From contig NZ_CP099917.1 of assembly GCF_030994125.1 (NCBI RefSeq), positions 682,001-746,000 on the forward strand: 64,000 nt of DNA, given 5' to 3'. A model generated the notes under the pieces. That model saw only the letters and a program-made list of their open reading frames with translations, was not told where the DNA came from and searched no databases. Positions 8,119 to 16,521 of the stretch are shown here, piece by piece. Positions within the stretch are counted from its first letter, which is position 1; every line of letters starts with the position of its first letter. The DNA comes from Pseudoalteromonas xiamenensis. Lineage in GTDB: Bacteria; Pseudomonadota; Gammaproteobacteria; Enterobacterales; Alteromonadaceae. A program made the translations under genes and the position numbers.

Positions 8119-9441
8119 CTACCTAAGTAATGCAAGTACCGCAATGACACTTAATCCAATTAAACCAATCACACTCAACCAAGACAGGACACCGAGCAAA
8201 CCCAAGCTCCATGGATGGCCTTTAATCGGGTAACTCTCATCACGCTTCAACTTGATACCTAAAATTAGGAAGGTGACTGCAAGTGCGGTAAACCCGAGGG
8301 TCACTTCTGACTTATACGCAAATCCATCATCAAAGAAAAAGAACAGCACTCCCGGAAGCATGAGCGATGTCATCATCGAAAGTACGTGCGCTATGCGTAT
8401 TTTCTGAAATTCTTCTTCAGGAGTAAGCTCTTTGAGATTAAAGTCGCTTTCTAACGATTTAATGATAGCAGTGCGGCGCAATGATACCGAGAGGCCATAA
8501 ACACTCAACCCATCTTGGTTTTTGCTTTTCGCATCAGCTCCTAATTGGATCAATCGTTTAACCACAGGCAGCGCATTGCCAATTACGGCATGATGGATTG
8601 GCTTGTTGCCCTTTGAATCTGCCTGTTCGATTGATTCGCCTTGAAGTTGCTCGACAACATCCATAAAACCTTTTTGGGCCGCGAGGTGGATCGCTTTTTC
8701 TCCAAGCGAGTTCACTGCAGAACCTTTTGCTCCTTGCTCAATAAAGCGAATTGCCATGGATTGCTTAGCATTTTCTAAACTTAGATGCGCTAACAACGCT
8801 TCTTCCAGCTTCTCTTTAACGTCATTTTCGTTAATCAGCTCAAGTAAAGTATAGAAATCCTCACCTTGACTGATGGCTTCACAAACCGCGGTTTCCAATG
8901 TGTCAACATTCCGAACCTGTTGAGGAATATGCTTCGTGAGCTTTTCTCTAAATTCAAGTTCTTGCCATAGCAACATCACGTCATCTGCACTTAAGGTGGC
9001 TCCTTGCTCTAAACAAAAAGCAATGACATTGAAGTAACGCTTATCATAAAGTAGCTTGAACAACGAGATGGACGTATCGACTGTCGCTTGCGCTGCAATA
9101 TCCGAGTAGCCGCTAAATGGGCCTAATAAGGTTAAAACCTGACTTTCTTGAGCCATTTCAGCCGCTTCAAAGTGCTGACTCAATTGCATCAAATAACGTT
9201 GTGCCGCTTCATCAAACTCAGCGATGTGTTGATAATAACACGCCTCGAAAGGCTCGAGCGGTTTCATCCACTGTAAATAGTACAGCGGTGGAAGTACGGT
9301 TGACACGACTCCTTGGTCGTCCTCACTTGTGCCACAAGAAGGCCAAGCTTCCAATGCATCAAGGATAAAAGCTCCGTTTTGTTCTACTAATCCTTTGACG
9401 AGTAACGGGTACTCTTTAGGCCATATTAAAACTTGTTCCAT
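8119..9441 (-). CDS. Ankyrin-repeat membrane protein
   Basis: A 440-residue protein of unknown function. Residues 1-230 are acidic and helical with no clear domain. About 240-335 carry two to three ankyrin repeats (GEKAIHLAAQKGFMDVVEQL; GNKPIHHAVIGNALPVVKRL; DGLSVYGLSVSLRRTAII). The C-terminal 90 residues contain three to four membrane helices (MMTSLMLPGVLFFFF; FTALAVTFLILGIKL; SWLSVIGLIGLSVIAVLALL). The ankyrin part would face the cytoplasm as a membrane-anchored binding surface (inference). It is a single gene between terminators. Confidence 0.75.
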   Translation of the reverse strand: MEQVLIWPKEYPLLVKGLVEQNGAFILDALEAWPSCGTSEDDQGVVSTVLPPLYYLQWMKPLEPFEACYYQHIAEFDEAAQRYLMQLSQHFEAAEMAQESQVLTLLGPFSGYSDIAAQATVDTSISLFKLLYDKRYFNVIAFCLEQGATLSADDVMLLWQELEFREKLTKHIPQQVRNVDTLETAVCEAISQGEDFYTLLELINENDVKEKLEEALLAHLSLENAKQSMAIRFIEQGAKGSAVNSLGEKAIHLAAQKGFMDVVEQLQGESIEQADSKGNKPIHHAVIGNALPVVKRLIQLGADAKSKNQDGLSVYGLSVSLRRTAIIKSLESDFNLKELTPEEEFQKIRIAHVLSMMTSLMLPGVLFFFFDDGFAYKSEVTLGFTALAVTFLILGIKLKRDESYPIKGHPWSLGLLGVLSWLSVIGLIGLSVIAVLALLR

Positions 9442-9594
9442 TGCAGGTAGATAGCTCCAGAATATTCAAGCGATACCGTAGCGAACCAATGCTGACTTAT
9501 CACTTAACACTCACGATTAATTGCCCAGAATGTTAGCATATCTGGAAGAACAAAAGGCATAATGTCTCTAACAAATTTTCTGGGGAAAACGAGG

Positions 9595-9786
9595 ATGACT
9601 ACAGAATTCGAAACATGGCATGTAGTACTGATCATTGTTGTAGTGGTGTGCGTCATTTTGGGCAATATTTCGCTGTTGAAATACGCAAACAAATTCAACA
9701 CAGTTAAAAGTAAAACCAATGAATTAATGGGCGCAAAGTCAGAAGAGCCTGAACACGTTGACGCCAATAAAAAAGCCGACGATTAA
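9595..9786 (+). CDS. DUF2897-like single-pass membrane protein
   Basis: A 63-residue protein with one N-terminal hydrophobic helix (WHVVLIIVVVVCVILGNISL), then LKYANKF and a polar C-terminus, the pattern of the DUF2897 small membrane proteins. I chose the ATG at 9595, with GGGGA upstream; an in-frame ATG at 9562 would add 11 residues. The opposite-strand ORF over the same bases is a shadow. The stop codon lies in the loop of the following terminator. Confidence 0.7.
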   Translation: MTTEFETWHVVLIIVVVVCVILGNISLLKYANKFNTVKSKTNELMGAKSEEPEHVDANKKADD

Positions 9787-9799
9787 CGTCGGCTTTTTT
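9771..9799. terminator. Bidirectional terminator between DUF2897 and phhB
   Basis: AAAAGCCGAC (9771-9780) and GTCGGCTTTT (9788-9797) form a stem with a short loop holding the TAA stop of the upstream gene. A/T runs on both sides allow termination for the convergent phhB as well. Confidence 0.9.
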
Positions 9800-9810
9800 A
9801 TTATATTTGC

Positions 9811-10155
9811 TTAAAGCGCTTTAAATACGTCATCTGTTTTAGACGCACAGATAAAGTCATTCTTGTGTAAGCCTTTGATAGAGTGACTCCACCAAGTTAC
9901 CGTTACTTTGCCCCATTCTGTCAAAAGACCAGGGTGATGACCCTCTTCTTCAGCCATATCGCCTACTTTATTCGTAAACGCAATAGCCTCTTTAAAGTTT
10001 TTGAACTTATACACTCGCTCTAGCATCATAATGCCGTCGCGGACTTCTGGCACCCAATCAGGGATAAGTTTGATCAATTCTGCAAGTTCAGCATCTGACA
10101 CTTTAGGCGCATCAGCACGACACGCTTCACATTTTTGTGCACTTAAATCAGACAT
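9811..10155 (-). CDS. phhB: Pterin-4a-carbinolamine dehydratase
   Basis: Regenerates the tetrahydropterin cofactor used by phenylalanine hydroxylase by dehydrating 4a-hydroxytetrahydropterin. The 114-residue protein carries the active-site [10 protein letters not shown], then [22 protein letters not shown] pair of N-terminal cysteines (KCEACRAD) precedes the core. It follows phhA by 11 bp, forming the phhA-phhB operon. Confidence 0.95.
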   Translation of the reverse strand: MSDLSAQKCEACRADAPKVSDAELAELIKLIPDWVPEVRDGIMMLERVYKFKNFKEAIAFTNKVGDMAEEEGHHPGLLTEWGKVTVTWWSHSIKGLHKNDFICASKTDDVFKAL

Positions 10156-10166
10156 GTAAAAATTCC

Positions 10167-10964
10167 TTAGCTAGCTAACTTTTCTTTTGGTGGAAACTTT
10201 GGCTCAAACAGCCCTAATTCTTTGGCTTTTTCAACAAGCGACATTATGTCCATCTTAGAGATTTCGAACAAATCTTTGATAGAGGTAATGGTATAGTAAA
10301 GAGGTTGCATTATGTCGATGCGATATGGCGTACGAAGCACATCAAGCACCTCTAAAGCAGAAATTTCTGGTTTACCCGAATAAACGTATTGTGTTTCGCC
10401 AGGGCTTGATAACACCCCGCCACCATAAATTTTCAGACCTTCAGCCGTTTGCATTAGACCAAATTCAACCGTGAACCAGTATAAACGAGCAAGGTAAACT
10501 CGGTCTTTTTTCTCTGCCGCGTAACCCAATTTACCGTATTGATGAGTAAACTCAGCAAAATCTGGGTTAGTGAGCATGGCACAATGACCAAATATTTCAT
10601 GGAAAATATCGGGTTCTTGGAGGTAGTCAAACTCCTCCCTAGAACGGATAAACGTTGCAACCGGAAATTGCTTATTCGCAAGTAGACGGAAAAATTCGTC
10701 GAAATCAATGAGGGCAGGAACTGGAGCGACTTGCCAGCCTGTTTCTCTTTTGAGCACTTCATTCAGCTCGTGCAGTTGAGGAATGCGATTGTGCGGAAGA
10801 TTAATTTTACGCAGACCTTCAAGGTATTCATCACATGCTTTACCTTTTATGCATTCCAGCTGACGCTCAACCAGCTCCTGCCAAATCTGGTTTTCCTCAA
10901 CAGACCAATGAATAACACCATTGTCGTCTGGAGTTTTTGAAACATACTTACTTGATTTTGCCAT
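10167..10964 (-). CDS. phhA: Phenylalanine 4-monooxygenase
   Basis: Iron- and tetrahydropterin-dependent enzyme that hydroxylates phenylalanine to tyrosine. The 265-residue protein is a single catalytic domain, as usual in bacteria. The iron ligands are in [14 protein letters not shown] (two histidines), with the glutamate in [23 protein letters not shown] and [12 protein letters not shown] are conserved near the C-terminus. It is first in the phhA-phhB operon, with TyrR-like boxes about 140-240 bp upstream. Confidence 0.97.
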   Translation of the reverse strand: MAKSSKYVSKTPDDNGVIHWSVEENQIWQELVERQLECIKGKACDEYLEGLRKINLPHNRIPQLHELNEVLKRETGWQVAPVPALIDFDEFFRLLANKQFPVATFIRSREEFDYLQEPDIFHEIFGHCAMLTNPDFAEFTHQYGKLGYAAEKKDRVYLARLYWFTVEFGLMQTAEGLKIYGGGVLSSPGETQYVYSGKPEISALEVLDVLRTPYRIDIMQPLYYTITSIKDLFEISKMDIMSLVEKAKELGLFEPKFPPKEKLAS

Positions 10965-11103
10965 AGTGACCTTCTCATAAATGACGAGCAGGAGCTTATA
11001 TTTGGTGTTGTTTGCTCCTCAACTTGTTACCTCGATACTATGAGAAAGTAAGCAAAAGATTAATAGTTGGACCCACTGGTCACACCAAACACACTCCATT
11101 TTT

Positions 11104-11205
11104 TGTAATTATATCCATACAGTTTCGTACACAAAAGAATACACCACATAAAGACCAGTAAATAAAAAACCTCCACAAGGGAGGTTCTGTAAACAATTAA
11201 ATACA
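11104..11205 (-). promoter_or_regulatory. Pair of TyrR/PhhR-like boxes upstream of phhA
   Basis: Two sites share the core TGTA-N10-TACA of the TyrR box: 11104-11121 (TGTAAT-N6-CATACA) and 11188-11205 (TGTAAA-N6-AATACA). They are 84 bp apart, about eight helical turns, and lie 140-240 bp upstream of the phhA start, as in PhhR/TyrR-activated phh operons. Each matches the full consensus only in part. I found no sigma-54 -24/-12 promoter here. Confidence 0.35.
11165..11186 (-). terminator. Terminator of the methionine gamma-lyase gene
   Basis: AACCTCC and GGAGGTT form a stem around a short loop, followed on the minus strand by a run of six T residues. It lies about 20-40 nt after the stop codon of the lyase gene. 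Confidence 0.85.
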
Positions 11206-11207
11206 AT

Positions 11208-12386
11208 TTAGAAGTGTGAGAACGCCTGATCCAGATCAGCGATAATGTCTTCAACATTTTCAAGCCCGACTGAAAGTCGGATCAATCCATCTGAAATGCC
11301 TGCGGCTAACCGCTCCTCTCGAGTATAAGGTGAATGTGTCATAGAGGCTGGGTGCTGAATAAGTGTTTCAGGATCACCCAGTGAGACAGCCAACGTGCAA
11401 AGTTTTGTCGCGTTGATAAACGCTTCGCCGTTTTCCAACGTACCATTAATCTCAAATGCAATTACGCCACCAGCACCTTTCATCTGTTTGCCTAAGAAAC
11501 GATGACCTGGATGTGAAGGTAATCCCGGATAATACACTTCGTTGACCTTAGGATGGCCTTCTAAGTATTCCGCGACGCGCTGTGCACTGGCACAATGCCT
11601 CTCCATGCGGACTGAAAGTGTTTTCAAACCGCGATTAATAAGCCATGCATCATGTGGACTGATTGTCGCACCAATATCCTTTAAAACTGTTAGTTTAATC
11701 GTTTCGATATGCTCTTTACTGCCGCATACGATACCTGCCACTACATCACCGTGACCATTTAGATATTTTGTCGCACTGTGAATGATGATATCGATTCCAA
11801 AATGCTTCGGTTTCTGTAACAAGGGAGTTAAAAACGTATTATCGATGACACTGATTAACCCATTTTGTTTAGCAAACTTGCCAATCATGTCCAAGTCTAA
11901 AACGGTCATTGTGGGGTTAATAGGCGTCTCAGCAAACACCATTTTTGAATTCGGTTGCAATGCATTTTGCAACGCATCTGGCTGAGTCATATCGACAAAA
12001 GTCACTTCAATACCGAATTTTGGCAGCATGTGCGAAAAAAGCGCAAAACTGCATCCATATAACGCTTTGGACGCGATAAGATGGTCGCCCGATTGTAAAA
12101 AGCTTAATACCGATGCTGATACAGCGCCCATTCCTGTAGCTGTGGCCGCGGCATCATCCATTTCCTCTAGTGCAGCAACTTTCTCCTCTAATTCGCGAGT
12201 TGTTGGGTTGCCTAAACGGGTGTAAATGTAACCAGGCTCTTCACCCGCGAATCGTGCAGCGCCTTGCGCGGCATCTTTAAAATGGAAAGTAGATGTCTGA
12301 TACAAAGGTGCTGTCAGCGCGCCATACGGATCTTCGTTGTGAGAGGGACCGTGGATACAATTTGTATCATCGTGAAATTTTGTCAT
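11208..12386 (-). CDS. mgl: Methionine gamma-lyase
   Basis: PLP enzyme of the Cys/Met metabolism family that splits methionine into methanethiol, 2-oxobutyrate and ammonia. The 392-residue protein has YIYTRLGNPTTRELE, the PLP lysine in HSATKYLNGHGD, and TLIQHPASMTH. The cysteine in LYGCSFALF matches the Cys116 position diagnostic of methionine gamma-lyase; cystathionine synthases and lyases differ there. It is a single gene between ycjF and phhA. Cystathionine gamma-lyase is the main alternative. Confidence 0.85.
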   Translation of the reverse strand: MTKFHDDTNCIHGPSHNEDPYGALTAPLYQTSTFHFKDAAQGAARFAGEEPGYIYTRLGNPTTRELEEKVAALEEMDDAAATATGMGAVSASVLSFLQSGDHLIASKALYGCSFALFSHMLPKFGIEVTFVDMTQPDALQNALQPNSKMVFAETPINPTMTVLDLDMIGKFAKQNGLISVIDNTFLTPLLQKPKHFGIDIIIHSATKYLNGHGDVVAGIVCGSKEHIETIKLTVLKDIGATISPHDAWLINRGLKTLSVRMERHCASAQRVAEYLEGHPKVNEVYYPGLPSHPGHRFLGKQMKGAGGVIAFEINGTLENGEAFINATKLCTLAVSLGDPETLIQHPASMTHSPYTREERLAAGISDGLIRLSVGLENVEDIIADLDQAFSHF

Positions 12387-12467
12387 AACCTGTTGCTCAT
12401 TCTTTTTCTTGATTGCTCTAATAGTTATTCGAGCTCAAATAAATCACAAGCAAGCCAGATGCACAGA

Positions 12468-12490
12468 TGTCTAGGCTACTCGACTAGACA
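12468..12490. repeat. Inverted repeat between ycjF and mgl
   Basis: TGTCTAG (12468-12474) and CTAGACA (12484-12490) form a perfect 7-bp stem with a 9-nt loop. It is 24 nt past the ycjF stop and upstream of mgl, so it could be a U-less 3' hairpin for ycjF or an operator for mgl. The left arm overlaps AGATGTCT, one mismatch from a MetJ box half (AGACGTCT), but neighbouring 8-mers match poorly. Confidence 0.45.
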
Positions 12491-12513
12491 CTGCACACTG
12501 TACAGAAAAGTTG

Positions 12514-13536
12514 TCAGTTTGAAGTGGTCGATTGACTCGTAAGCGATTTAAAAACCTGTTTAACAACATGATGTAAACGCACCGGGCGTTTATCAAATGT
12601 CGGAATCGGTCGGCATAACTCCATGGTTTTGATCCCCAGACGTGCCGTAAAAATACCAGCGCTGATCCCTTGCGCAGAACGTGCAGACAGCTTACCGAGC
12701 AACTCCGCCCCCAATGAAGTCGTAGCCAAATCAGAGATCAACTCAGTTCCACCCACAAACACCATCTGTGTAAGTAACATTTTGTATAGTTTCAATCGAC
12801 TACGATAACCCAATCGCACTCCATACAACGCGCTAATTTTCTCAATCATACGTGTCCCACGCCACAATACGGCTGCCATATCGAGAGTAGCCATTGGACT
12901 TAATGCGACTAACAACGCTGAGCCACTTGCGGAAGAAGCTACGATTTGCTGAGCTTCATTGTCAATGTGCTGTAATACCTGCGTGTCATAGAGCATCACC
13001 AACTCTTTGTCTGTATGATGACTTTTAACTAACGTTTGGAATTCAGTAGCAAATTGAGGTGGAACTTGTTTTAGTTGCGACTCCAACCATTTACTCGCCT
13101 CACCAACTTGTTCACTTTGTAATAATCGTTCGGCATCCGCTCTCACCTTCTCTAAACGCTTCAATTTTATTAGCGCTTTAATTTCTTTAAAGATAAGCCG
13201 CCCTATTATCCCCAATGACAGGACACCTAGCGCGCTATATAAAATCCCCAGAAAGAATGAGCTTTCAAATGCTTGCCAAATTCCCAGAACACTTTCAGTG
13301 ACAATCGCGGTGCCCGCGAGTACTAACCACAGCTTGAGCCATGGCCGCTTTTGACTGCTTTTATATACAACGTCCAAATCGACAGGCGCATCGATGGAGA
13401 CATCGTGTAGTTCAAACTCGTCTGAAACGTCAATAATCTTTGCAACTGGCTTCTCTGAACGCTCTGCAAAAATATCGTTTGTGTGCGCTTCTATTCGCCT
13501 AGCTTGCTGAGTAATTTCTGATTTCTTGTTATTCAT
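12514..13536 (-). CDS. ycjF: YcjF-like TIGR01620/DUF697 inner-membrane protein
   Basis: A 340-residue membrane protein with two helices in the N-terminal third (LKLWLVLAGTAIVTESVLGI; FFLGILYSALGVLSLGIIGRLIF), then a soluble helical region and a DUF697 domain near the C-terminus (GVRLGYRSRLKLYKMLLTQM, then GTELISDL). It overlaps ycjX by 4 nt. In many gammaproteobacteria ycjX-ycjF are the last genes of the psp group, and here they follow pspC. The molecular role is unknown. Confidence 0.9.
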   Translation of the reverse strand: MNNKKSEITQQARRIEAHTNDIFAERSEKPVAKIIDVSDEFELHDVSIDAPVDLDVVYKSSQKRPWLKLWLVLAGTAIVTESVLGIWQAFESSFFLGILYSALGVLSLGIIGRLIFKEIKALIKLKRLEKVRADAERLLQSEQVGEASKWLESQLKQVPPQFATEFQTLVKSHHTDKELVMLYDTQVLQHIDNEAQQIVASSASGSALLVALSPMATLDMAAVLWRGTRMIEKISALYGVRLGYRSRLKLYKMLLTQMVFVGGTELISDLATTSLGAELLGKLSARSAQGISAGIFTARLGIKTMELCRPIPTFDKRPVRLHHVVKQVFKSLTSQSTTSN

Positions 13537-14930
13537 CGTAACTTATCCCCAAGCAAAAACTGTAAAGCATGGTCCATGCGAACATGTTCAAGTTGTCCCT
13601 CTTTTGCAGCAAGTGGTGTAAAAGATAAAAACTCAAAACCACCTTCTGGCCACTGTTCTTTTTGGAGTAACGTCGAGGGAATTGCAGAGGGTAAATAGGT
13701 AACCCATTCCTGCTCACCTATTGGCTTACCATAAACACAATTTAACTTCTTTGAATTTTCCTGAATTTGCCTATCTAATGAGCTTCTAACTGAGCTCGTC
13801 GCCATCGTGTCGACGTTCACGTGGTCAAATTTCATCGTGTTTTGGCTATCTTGAAGCAATGAATCCAGTAGCCGCACCAAGTTGCTATGTTGATTACTGC
13901 TTGTCATATCGCATTTATTTGCAGCAAAAAGCACCTTGTCAATTTTGGGCAACCACAAACGACGCAGCCAATGGTTTTTGCCATAGTCGAACAAACTCAA
14001 CATTTGCTGAGTCGCACTTTGTAATTCGTTTAGATAATTATACCCACCTTGCAGTGCTGAAAAGGCATCCATAAGCACTACTTGCCTGTCAAATTGGCAA
14101 AAATAGTCTTTGTAAAACGGTTTCACAACGTGTTCTTTGTAGGCTTCAAATCGTTTCTCGAGTTGATCGTAGATGCACCCTTCTTCGACACGATGTGGTT
14201 TCTCACACGGGAAAAAGGACAACATAGGTGCACCGGCAAGATCACCGGGCAATATTTGACGACCTGGTTGTAATAAAATAGCAGGCGTATTCGCTTTTAA
14301 CTTGCATAGCAATTCACCATGAATGGAAGCAATTTCAGCAAGTAGGTTGTCGTCTGAATCTTGGGTAGCGTCAAGCATGTGGATCTGCTGCAAAAACGTA
14401 TTCGCAAACTCATGATAGCGCTCAGTTTGATACTTCTCTAAAACCTGTCGTGACCATGTATCGTAATCTTGATTAAGCAACGGTAAATCGATTAACCACT
14501 CACCGGGATAATCATATAACTCGATATAAAGTGTTGATTCAGGTGAGAGCTGTGCTCGCAACCCCTCTTTTGCGTAATACTTTAACGCAAGCGAAATAGT
14601 GTTAATGCGCTTAGTTGCCGAGGGCCAATTAGGATTCGCGTCTAACAAGCTTCTTATTGCACTTTGATAATCAAATGAGGGAACCGACATTGCACCTTGA
14701 GCGATTTGCTTACACGCGATGAAGCGCCCTGACTTTACCACATCAAAAAATGGTAAATTGTCATTCGTTGCCTGTGCAGTTAATTGACGAATAAACGACG
14801 TAATAAAGGCCGTTTTCCCGCTTCCGCTAAATCCTGTCACCGCGATTTTAACGTGTTTATCTAAACCGCGTTGTACGACTTTTTCTGCAGATTGTAGAAA
14901 TTGCTTCAGGTAAATTTGGGGTCTACTCAT
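13533..14930 (-). CDS. ycjX: YcjX-like DUF463 P-loop protein
   Basis: A 465-residue nucleotide-binding protein. The Walker A motif GFSGSGKTAF is near residue 35. The switch-like segment YIELYDYPGEWLIDLPLL and the base-recognition-like FAANKCDMT give it a GTPase-like layout typical of the YcjX family. Its stop overlaps the ycjF start by 4 nt. It is part of the psp regulon in enteric bacteria, and the arrangement here suggests read-through from the pspA promoter. Confidence 0.92.
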   Translation of the reverse strand: MSRPQIYLKQFLQSAEKVVQRGLDKHVKIAVTGFSGSGKTAFITSFIRQLTAQATNDNLPFFDVVKSGRFIACKQIAQGAMSVPSFDYQSAIRSLLDANPNWPSATKRINTISLALKYYAKEGLRAQLSPESTLYIELYDYPGEWLIDLPLLNQDYDTWSRQVLEKYQTERYHEFANTFLQQIHMLDATQDSDDNLLAEIASIHGELLCKLKANTPAILLQPGRQILPGDLAGAPMLSFFPCEKPHRVEEGCIYDQLEKRFEAYKEHVVKPFYKDYFCQFDRQVVLMDAFSALQGGYNYLNELQSATQQMLSLFDYGKNHWLRRLWLPKIDKVLFAANKCDMTSSNQHSNLVRLLDSLLQDSQNTMKFDHVNVDTMATSSVRSSLDRQIQENSKKLNCVYGKPIGEQEWVTYLPSAIPSTLLQKEQWPEGGFEFLSFTPLAAKEGQLEHVRMDHALQFLLGDKLR

Positions 14931-14972
14931 AGTGCTCTAAAATGTGCGTCGGTGGCAATGGCCACCGTACGA

Positions 14973-15377
14973 TTATAAACGATCGATCTCTCGACTTACG
15001 GTAAATTCAGGTGACGTCACGTAAGTTTCAAGCTTTTGAATTCGACCGTCTAACCGAGTAAAACGGTCCTTCAGCTCGTATAGTGCTTGCCTTGGCGGTT
15101 CCCCTTTTTGCCATACCTTAAATTTAACGTTTACACGTTCTTCATGCAGCTCTTCTTTAGGCACATGTTGTGTAAATTCGGCTGGCTGTCTATCCAGAAT
15201 AAACCAGCATGCCACATAAATAACAACAAAAAATGGTCCGGATAACAACACCGCAGTGATGAACAAAATACGAACTAACCATAATTCCATATTAAAGTAG
15301 TCACTGAGGCCCGCACAAACACCCGCTATTTTGCCCCGACGAGGATCGCGGAATAACTCTCTACGTTTTTGGCTCAT
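14973..15377 (-). CDS. pspC: Phage shock protein C
   Basis: Inner-membrane partner of PspB that senses membrane stress and recruits PspA. The 134-residue protein has the PspC domain (FRDPRRGKIAGVCAGLSDYF) followed by a membrane segment (LVRILFITAVLLSGPFFVVIYVACWFIL, quoted here as two overlapping hydrophobic stretches) and a charged C-terminal helix. The start at 15377 overlaps the pspB stop as ATGA. Confidence 0.93.
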   Translation of the reverse strand: MSQKRRELFRDPRRGKIAGVCAGLSDYFNMELWLVRILFITAVLLSGPFFVVIYVACWFILDRQPAEFTQHVPKEELHEERVNVKFKVWQKGEPPRQALYELKDRFTRLDGRIQKLETYVTSPEFTVSREIDRL

Positions 15378-15607
15378 ACTTTGCGTCTCCAACCTGGCGA
15401 TTCTTGATCAAGCAACGTTTCTAGCGTTTCAACACGTTCAACCATTTTCTCAGCTTTGCTTGCCAACTCAATCAATTGACGGTGTTCATGTTCACTCAGC
15501 CCTTGACTCACTTGTTTTTTGCTACGGTAGTGTAAAATCAACCACAGTGGCGCAACAATCAGCATAAAAATGATGAACGGGGCCATTAACATCTCTGGGT
15601 CAAACAT
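15374..15607 (-). CDS. pspB: Phage shock protein B
   Basis: A 77-residue inner-membrane protein with one N-terminal helix (LMAPFIIFMLIVAPLWLILH) and a cytoplasmic coiled coil (LIELASKAEKMVERVETLET). It acts with PspC to transmit the stress signal to PspA-PspF. It is coupled to pspC by a 4-nt overlap and lies 70 bp after pspA. Confidence 0.95.
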   Translation of the reverse strand: MFDPEMLMAPFIIFMLIVAPLWLILHYRSKKQVSQGLSEHEHRQLIELASKAEKMVERVETLETLLDQESPGWRRKV

Positions 15608-15677
15608 AATTCTTCTCCTGTTGTGAATTTAGAGCAAGACGCGCATTAATGTACTGCTGCGCGTCTTTCACGCGTCG

Positions 15678-16340
15678 TTATTGTTTTTCTGCAAGCTTCT
15701 TTTTAAGTGCTGCGAGCTCATCATCAATTTTTTCATCTTGTTGCAATTGCGCAATTTCATCTGCTAAGGACTTTTTGCCCATCTCGTAGGATTCAACTTG
15801 AGATTCAATACCGTCAATTTTCGTTTCAAAACGTTCAAAACGGTGAAGTGCAGAATCAACTCGATTGCTGTCTAACGCCTTTTTCACTTCAAGACGAGAT
15901 TCTGCAGAGCGCTGGCGCAGAATAATTGCCTTTTGTCTTGCTTTTGCATCCGCCAATTTTTCTTGCAACGTCACGACTTCTTGCTGAAGTTTTTCTATAT
16001 GCTCATCCACGTGCGCCAATTCTTTTGCAACAGCATCTGCAGCAACCGTAGCTTTGTGCTTTTCTGAAATAGCTGCACGAGCAAGATCTTCACGGTCTTT
16101 TGAAAGCGCCAACTCTGCCTTTGCTTCCCATTCTGCTTTTTCTGCATTAAGTGCCTCAACACGACGTGCTAATTCTTTCTTCTCAGCAAGTGTTTTCGCA
16201 GAAGTTGAACGTACTTCAACTAGTGTGTCTTCCATTTCTTGGATGATCAGACGCACCATTTTTTCAGGATCTTCGGCTTTATCTAAGATTGCATTGATAT
16301 TCGAATTCACGATATCTGCAAAACGAGAGAAAATTCCCAT
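15678..16340 (-). CDS. pspA: Phage shock protein A (ESCRT-III/Vipp1 family)
   Basis: Peripheral membrane effector that binds and inhibits PspF and, when released, supports the damaged inner membrane. The 220-residue protein begins MGIFSRFADIVNSNINAILD, with PEKMVRLIIQEMEDTLVEVR, and is otherwise a long alpha-helical coiled coil rich in Glu, Lys and Ala. It is the first gene after the sigma-54 promoter and is divergent from pspF. Confidence 0.97.
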   Translation of the reverse strand: MGIFSRFADIVNSNINAILDKAEDPEKMVRLIIQEMEDTLVEVRSTSAKTLAEKKELARRVEALNAEKAEWEAKAELALSKDREDLARAAISEKHKATVAADAVAKELAHVDEHIEKLQQEVVTLQEKLADAKARQKAIILRQRSAESRLEVKKALDSNRVDSALHRFERFETKIDGIESQVESYEMGKKSLADEIAQLQQDEKIDDELAALKKKLAEKQ

Positions 16341-16384
16341 AATATTACCTCTGTGATTAATAAACTTATTGATGTCAATCTAGT

Positions 16385-16400
16385 ATCAATAACCTTGCCA
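16385..16400 (-). promoter_or_regulatory. Sigma-54 promoter of the psp operon
   Basis: The minus strand reads TGGCAAGG-N3-TTGAT, against the consensus TGGCACG-N4-TTGCW. The -24 GG and the TTG at -12 are in register, with A for C at two positions. It is 45-60 bp upstream of pspA. PspF, encoded divergently, is the expected activator; AT-rich DNA between the promoter and pspF could hold its enhancer sites. Confidence 0.75.
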
Positions 16401-16521
16401 ACTTTTTAAAAAGATATAGTTGTTAAATATCAACCAGTTAAGCTTGTACATAAAAACCTTTAAAATCTCAGCGTGATAAAATACACTAGTTATTAGCTAA
16501 AATAACTAAGAGTTAGCGAAT

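Noticed and set aside
9504..9767. Minus-strand ORF of 87 codons
   Set aside because: It overlaps the DUF2897-like gene, which has a membrane helix, ribosome binding site and a fitting terminator.
10965..11060. Sigma-54 promoter before phhA
   Set aside because: I looked for GG-N10-GC spacing on the correct strand and found no acceptable match.
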